Below are positions 62,057 through 64,000 of a stretch of DNA of 64,000 nucleotides, piece by piece. Source of the DNA: an uncultured Clostridia bacterium (GTDB lineage: Bacteria; Bacillota; Clostridia; Christensenellales; UBA3700); NCBI GenBank assembly GCA_945872615.1, contig CAMBZZ010000003.1, forward strand, positions 159,251 to 223,250, read 5' to 3'. The number at the start of each line of letters is the position of its first letter. The stretch's first letter is position 1. The notes below the pieces were generated by a model, which saw only the letters and a list, made by a program, of their open reading frames with translations, had not been told where the DNA came from and searched no databases. A program made the translations under genes and the position numbers.

Positions 62057-62583
62057 ATTTTGCCGTTTTGGCACCGATGCGTGCGCTTTTCACCTTCTTT
62101 TTGTGTTTTTTATTCTCGGTTTACCTTACGCAAAAAGTTGCTATAAATTTTGTCTATGCGTAGCCTCTTGTCGTTATTTGATACCAATTAATAATTTTTG
62201 CACTTAAGCGTTCAACCTAGTACCACTTGTGGCTTTTCTACGCAAAAAAATTTTTTTAATCAAAAAAAATAGCTCTACTGATATGCAAATAGCCTTGACG
62301 GGCGACGTATAGACGTATAATTTAGTATAATAATGTAAAAAATTAAAAATATCAAAGGTCGTTTGTGTTAGATTGACTTATTTATATCATATTATCAATA
62401 ATAATGATTTGCGTTGTCCATTGTCTATGCTTATATACTAATCACGAAAAGTTAATGTATAAATCAACAAACTTAAGAACAAGCACGCTTCATGCTTGTT
62501 CTTAAGTTTATTTGCGCTAATTAATTAATAAATTGTATTTGTGTTCGCTGATAAAATTTATTCGCCTTTTCTTTTAGGATGCT
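62057..62583. other. AT-rich gene-free region
   Basis: About 530 bases with A and T runs (for example around 62245-62270) and no convincing start plus RBS. The only structure is a 17-bp perfect hairpin near its right end. A small RNA cannot be excluded. Confidence 0.5.
62469..62509. terminator. 17-bp perfect hairpin downstream of the NYN gene
   Basis: The arm AAACTTAAGAACAAGCA (62469-62485) is exactly complementary to 62493-62509, with a 7-base loop. Its A/T outer ends could make it a terminator for the NYN gene on the minus strand. The stem is longer than most terminators here. Confidence 0.65.
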
Positions 62584-63225
62584 TTATCCTTCTATATCTT
62601 CAAAACACTCAAAAGGCAATCTTTCCTCATTATTTAACACTCTTTGGAAGAAGGAGTAATCAATCTGAAAAATCTCGTCCACATAGTTTTCAAATTTATA
62701 AACTCTTTGGTCAGGCAACTTCACTAACACAATAATTTTTCCTAAATCGTGCAGAGTTTTTACTATAGGCAAATAATCGGTATCGTTGGATAATAATACT
62801 GCAATATCATACGAGTTTTTATATGCTTTTGATACCATTTGCACCGCTATATTTACGTCTGTCTCTTTTTCAGTAGTGGAATATGTACTTGGATCATTTG
62901 GATCAATTTCTTGTCCTTTCATACTTGGTCTAATTTGCTGTGTTCCTTCAATTACTTCGAAATATGGTTTGTTCTTTAATGACTTTAACCAAGTGTTAAG
63001 ATTTTTATATTTAGGATTGCAACTGTTGAGTAGTGCATCGCAAGGTTTTGCCGCAAACAAATACGTCTTTACTAATACTGCTGGCTGAAGGCTAATATTA
63101 TTTACTATTTGTTGACAAAGATCTTTATAATCTAATCTCAAACTTGATTGATTAATGCTTTTTAGATAGTTGGATGTAGAATAATAAAAATTTTGATAAT
63201 CAATAAACGCCATTGCTTTTAACAT
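62584..63225 (-). CDS. NYN-domain (LabA/DUF88-like) putative RNase
   Basis: 213 residues. The three acidic clusters of NYN/PIN-like nucleases are visible: AFIDYQNFYY (about 6-15), EKETDVNIAVQMV (about 119-131) and LLSNDTDYLPIVKTL (about 144-158). These coordinate Mg in RNA-cleaving relatives. ATG at 63225 with GAGGAGAAGG upstream. It stands alone. More AT-rich than its neighbours; possibly acquired, and such proteins sometimes act in defence or RNA turnover, but nothing here shows which. Confidence 0.88.
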   Translation of the reverse strand: MLKAMAFIDYQNFYYSTSNYLKSINQSSLRLDYKDLCQQIVNNISLQPAVLVKTYLFAAKPCDALLNSCNPKYKNLNTWLKSLKNKPYFEVIEGTQQIRPSMKGQEIDPNDPSTYSTTEKETDVNIAVQMVSKAYKNSYDIAVLLSNDTDYLPIVKTLHDLGKIIVLVKLPDQRVYKFENYVDEIFQIDYSFFQRVLNNEERLPFECFEDIEG

Positions 63226-63332
63226 GTTGCCTTCTCCTCAAACATATATTTGGTCTTTTTTATATTGTATCACAAACTATCATAGTTTTCAATATAGAGT
63301 ATTATTTTGTCAATATGATTTGTTTAATCAAC

Positions 63333-63366
63333 AAAAAAAACACCCCACCGACATTGTGGCAAGGTG
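63333..63366 (-). terminator. Terminator of the FAD-dependent protein gene
   Basis: On the minus strand CACCTTGCCAC pairs imperfectly with GGTGGGGTG and is followed by eight T. Confidence 0.6.
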
Positions 63367-63389
63367 CGAAATTGTTACTTTTGGCTATT

Positions 63390-64000
63390 TTAGGCTTTTT
63401 CCATAAGTTTTTGCCCCATGATGACGCCCATAACCGAAGCCATCATCAAGCCTCTCGTCCAACCGCTGGAGTCGCCCAAGCAGTGCAAGCCTTGGATGCT
63501 GGTGTTGAAGTCCTTGTCCATCTTGACCCTATTGGAGTAGAATTTCAGCTCTGGAGAATATAGCAAGGTTTCGGCGGAAGCAAAGCCGGGAACTACCTTG
63601 TCTACGGCGTGGATAAAGTTGATAATATTGATCATAGACCTATACGGCATAGCCGCCGTAATGTCGCCAGCAATCGCGTCGGGCAGGGTCGGCTTGACGT
63701 TGGAACGAGAAAGTTCTTTTTGCCACGTTCTTTTGCCTTCCATAATATCGCCGAATCTCTGTACGAGTATGTGACCCGCGCCGAGCATGTTGGTGAGTTC
63801 GCCTATCTTTTGCGCGTAGGCGATAGGTTGGTTGAACGGCTCGCGGAAGTTGTGCGAACACAAGATTGCGAGGTTGGTGTTGTTGGATTTGAGCTCCTTG
63901 TACGAGTGTCCGTTGACTACGGCAAGGTCGTTGTCGTAGTTTTCTTGTGCTACAAAACCGCCGGGATTTTGGCAGAAAGTACGGACTTTGTTGCGGAAAG
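63390..64000 (-). CDS. FAD-dependent dehydrogenase-like protein, C-terminal part
   Basis: The frame is open to the window edge (about 203 residues seen; N-terminus missing). The segment starts FRNKVRTFCQNPGGFV and has NLAILCSHNFREPF; near the end come GLHCLGDSSGWTRGLMMASVMG, the FAD-binding closing motif GD..G...G. This matches the uncharacterised NAD(FAD)-utilising dehydrogenase family common in Clostridia and Bacteroidetes. Reaction unknown. Confidence 0.85.
   Translation of the reverse strand, partial: FRNKVRTFCQNPGGFVAQENYDNDLAVVNGHSYKELKSNNTNLAILCSHNFREPFNQPIAYAQKIGELTNMLGAGHILVQRFGDIMEGKRTWQKELSRSNVKPTLPDAIAGDITAAMPYRSMINIINFIHAVDKVVPGFASAETLLYSPELKFYSNRVKMDKDFNTSIQGLHCLGDSSGWTRGLMMASVMGVIMGQKLMEKA

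Overview
The window looks like the chromosome of an uncultured, probably gut-dwelling member of the Clostridia (Firmicutes). The evidence is a spoVT-yabM-yabN cluster in the order known from sporulating Firmicutes, a canonical rpsF-ssb-rpsR operon, a manganese yybP-ykoY riboswitch in front of mntP, an HsdRMS island, and sugar genes suited to host glycans (GH29 fucosidase, NahK-like kinase, GalE, GPH transporter). Genus cannot be decided from the sequence. TGA is a normal stop codon. I see no phage structural operon, rRNA, transposase or CRISPR array.

Layout. 1-4134 (minus): dus, mazG/yabN, flippase yabM and spoVT, tightly overlapped. 4615-7680 (plus): an MBOAT plus SGNH O-acylation pair, with the MBOAT gene broken by a run of 14 G. 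8082-8663: a DUF3267 zincin with an apparently leaderless promoter. 9389-12703 (minus): a two-gene phage tail-fibre-like module, a degenerate inverted copy of its small gene, and an HD-domain protein. 12854-24000 (minus): a Wzx/Wzy surface glycan locus with an initiating sugar transferase, three glycosyltransferases, polymerase and flippase. Behind its own promoter it continues with LicD, a LicC-like/aminotransferase fusion, an ornithine-cyclodeaminase homologue and dut. 24449-25939: DUF1846. 26783-28168: fucosidase. 29200-36557 (plus): a large ABC exporter, GPH symporter with a small membrane partner, riboswitch plus MntP, and a DUF815 ATPase. 36996-43598 (minus): DegV, CapD-like dehydratase, GalE, NahK-like kinase and an anchored orphan protein. 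44400-45354: rpsF-ssb-rpsR. 45496-48456: divergent TetR/MMPL pair. 48547-51413: gltX and a PepV-type peptidase. 51544-60347: tRNA-Ser followed by a type I restriction-modification and Fic island. 60776-63225: an iron alcohol dehydrogenase and a NYN-domain protein. 63390-end: the C-terminus of a flavoprotein.

The genes suggest a cell that invests heavily in its surface (capsule-like polymer, phosphodiester decoration, variable O-acylation) and uses fucosylated or hexosamine sugars. Intergenic DNA is full of modular palindromic repeats. The longest is a ~124-bp element with inverted ends, and in two places its end supplies the stop codon of the neighbouring gene. The best candidates for something undescribed are the LicD/fusion/cyclodeaminase operon, the stop-codon-associated 124-bp elements, and the orphan tail-fibre module.
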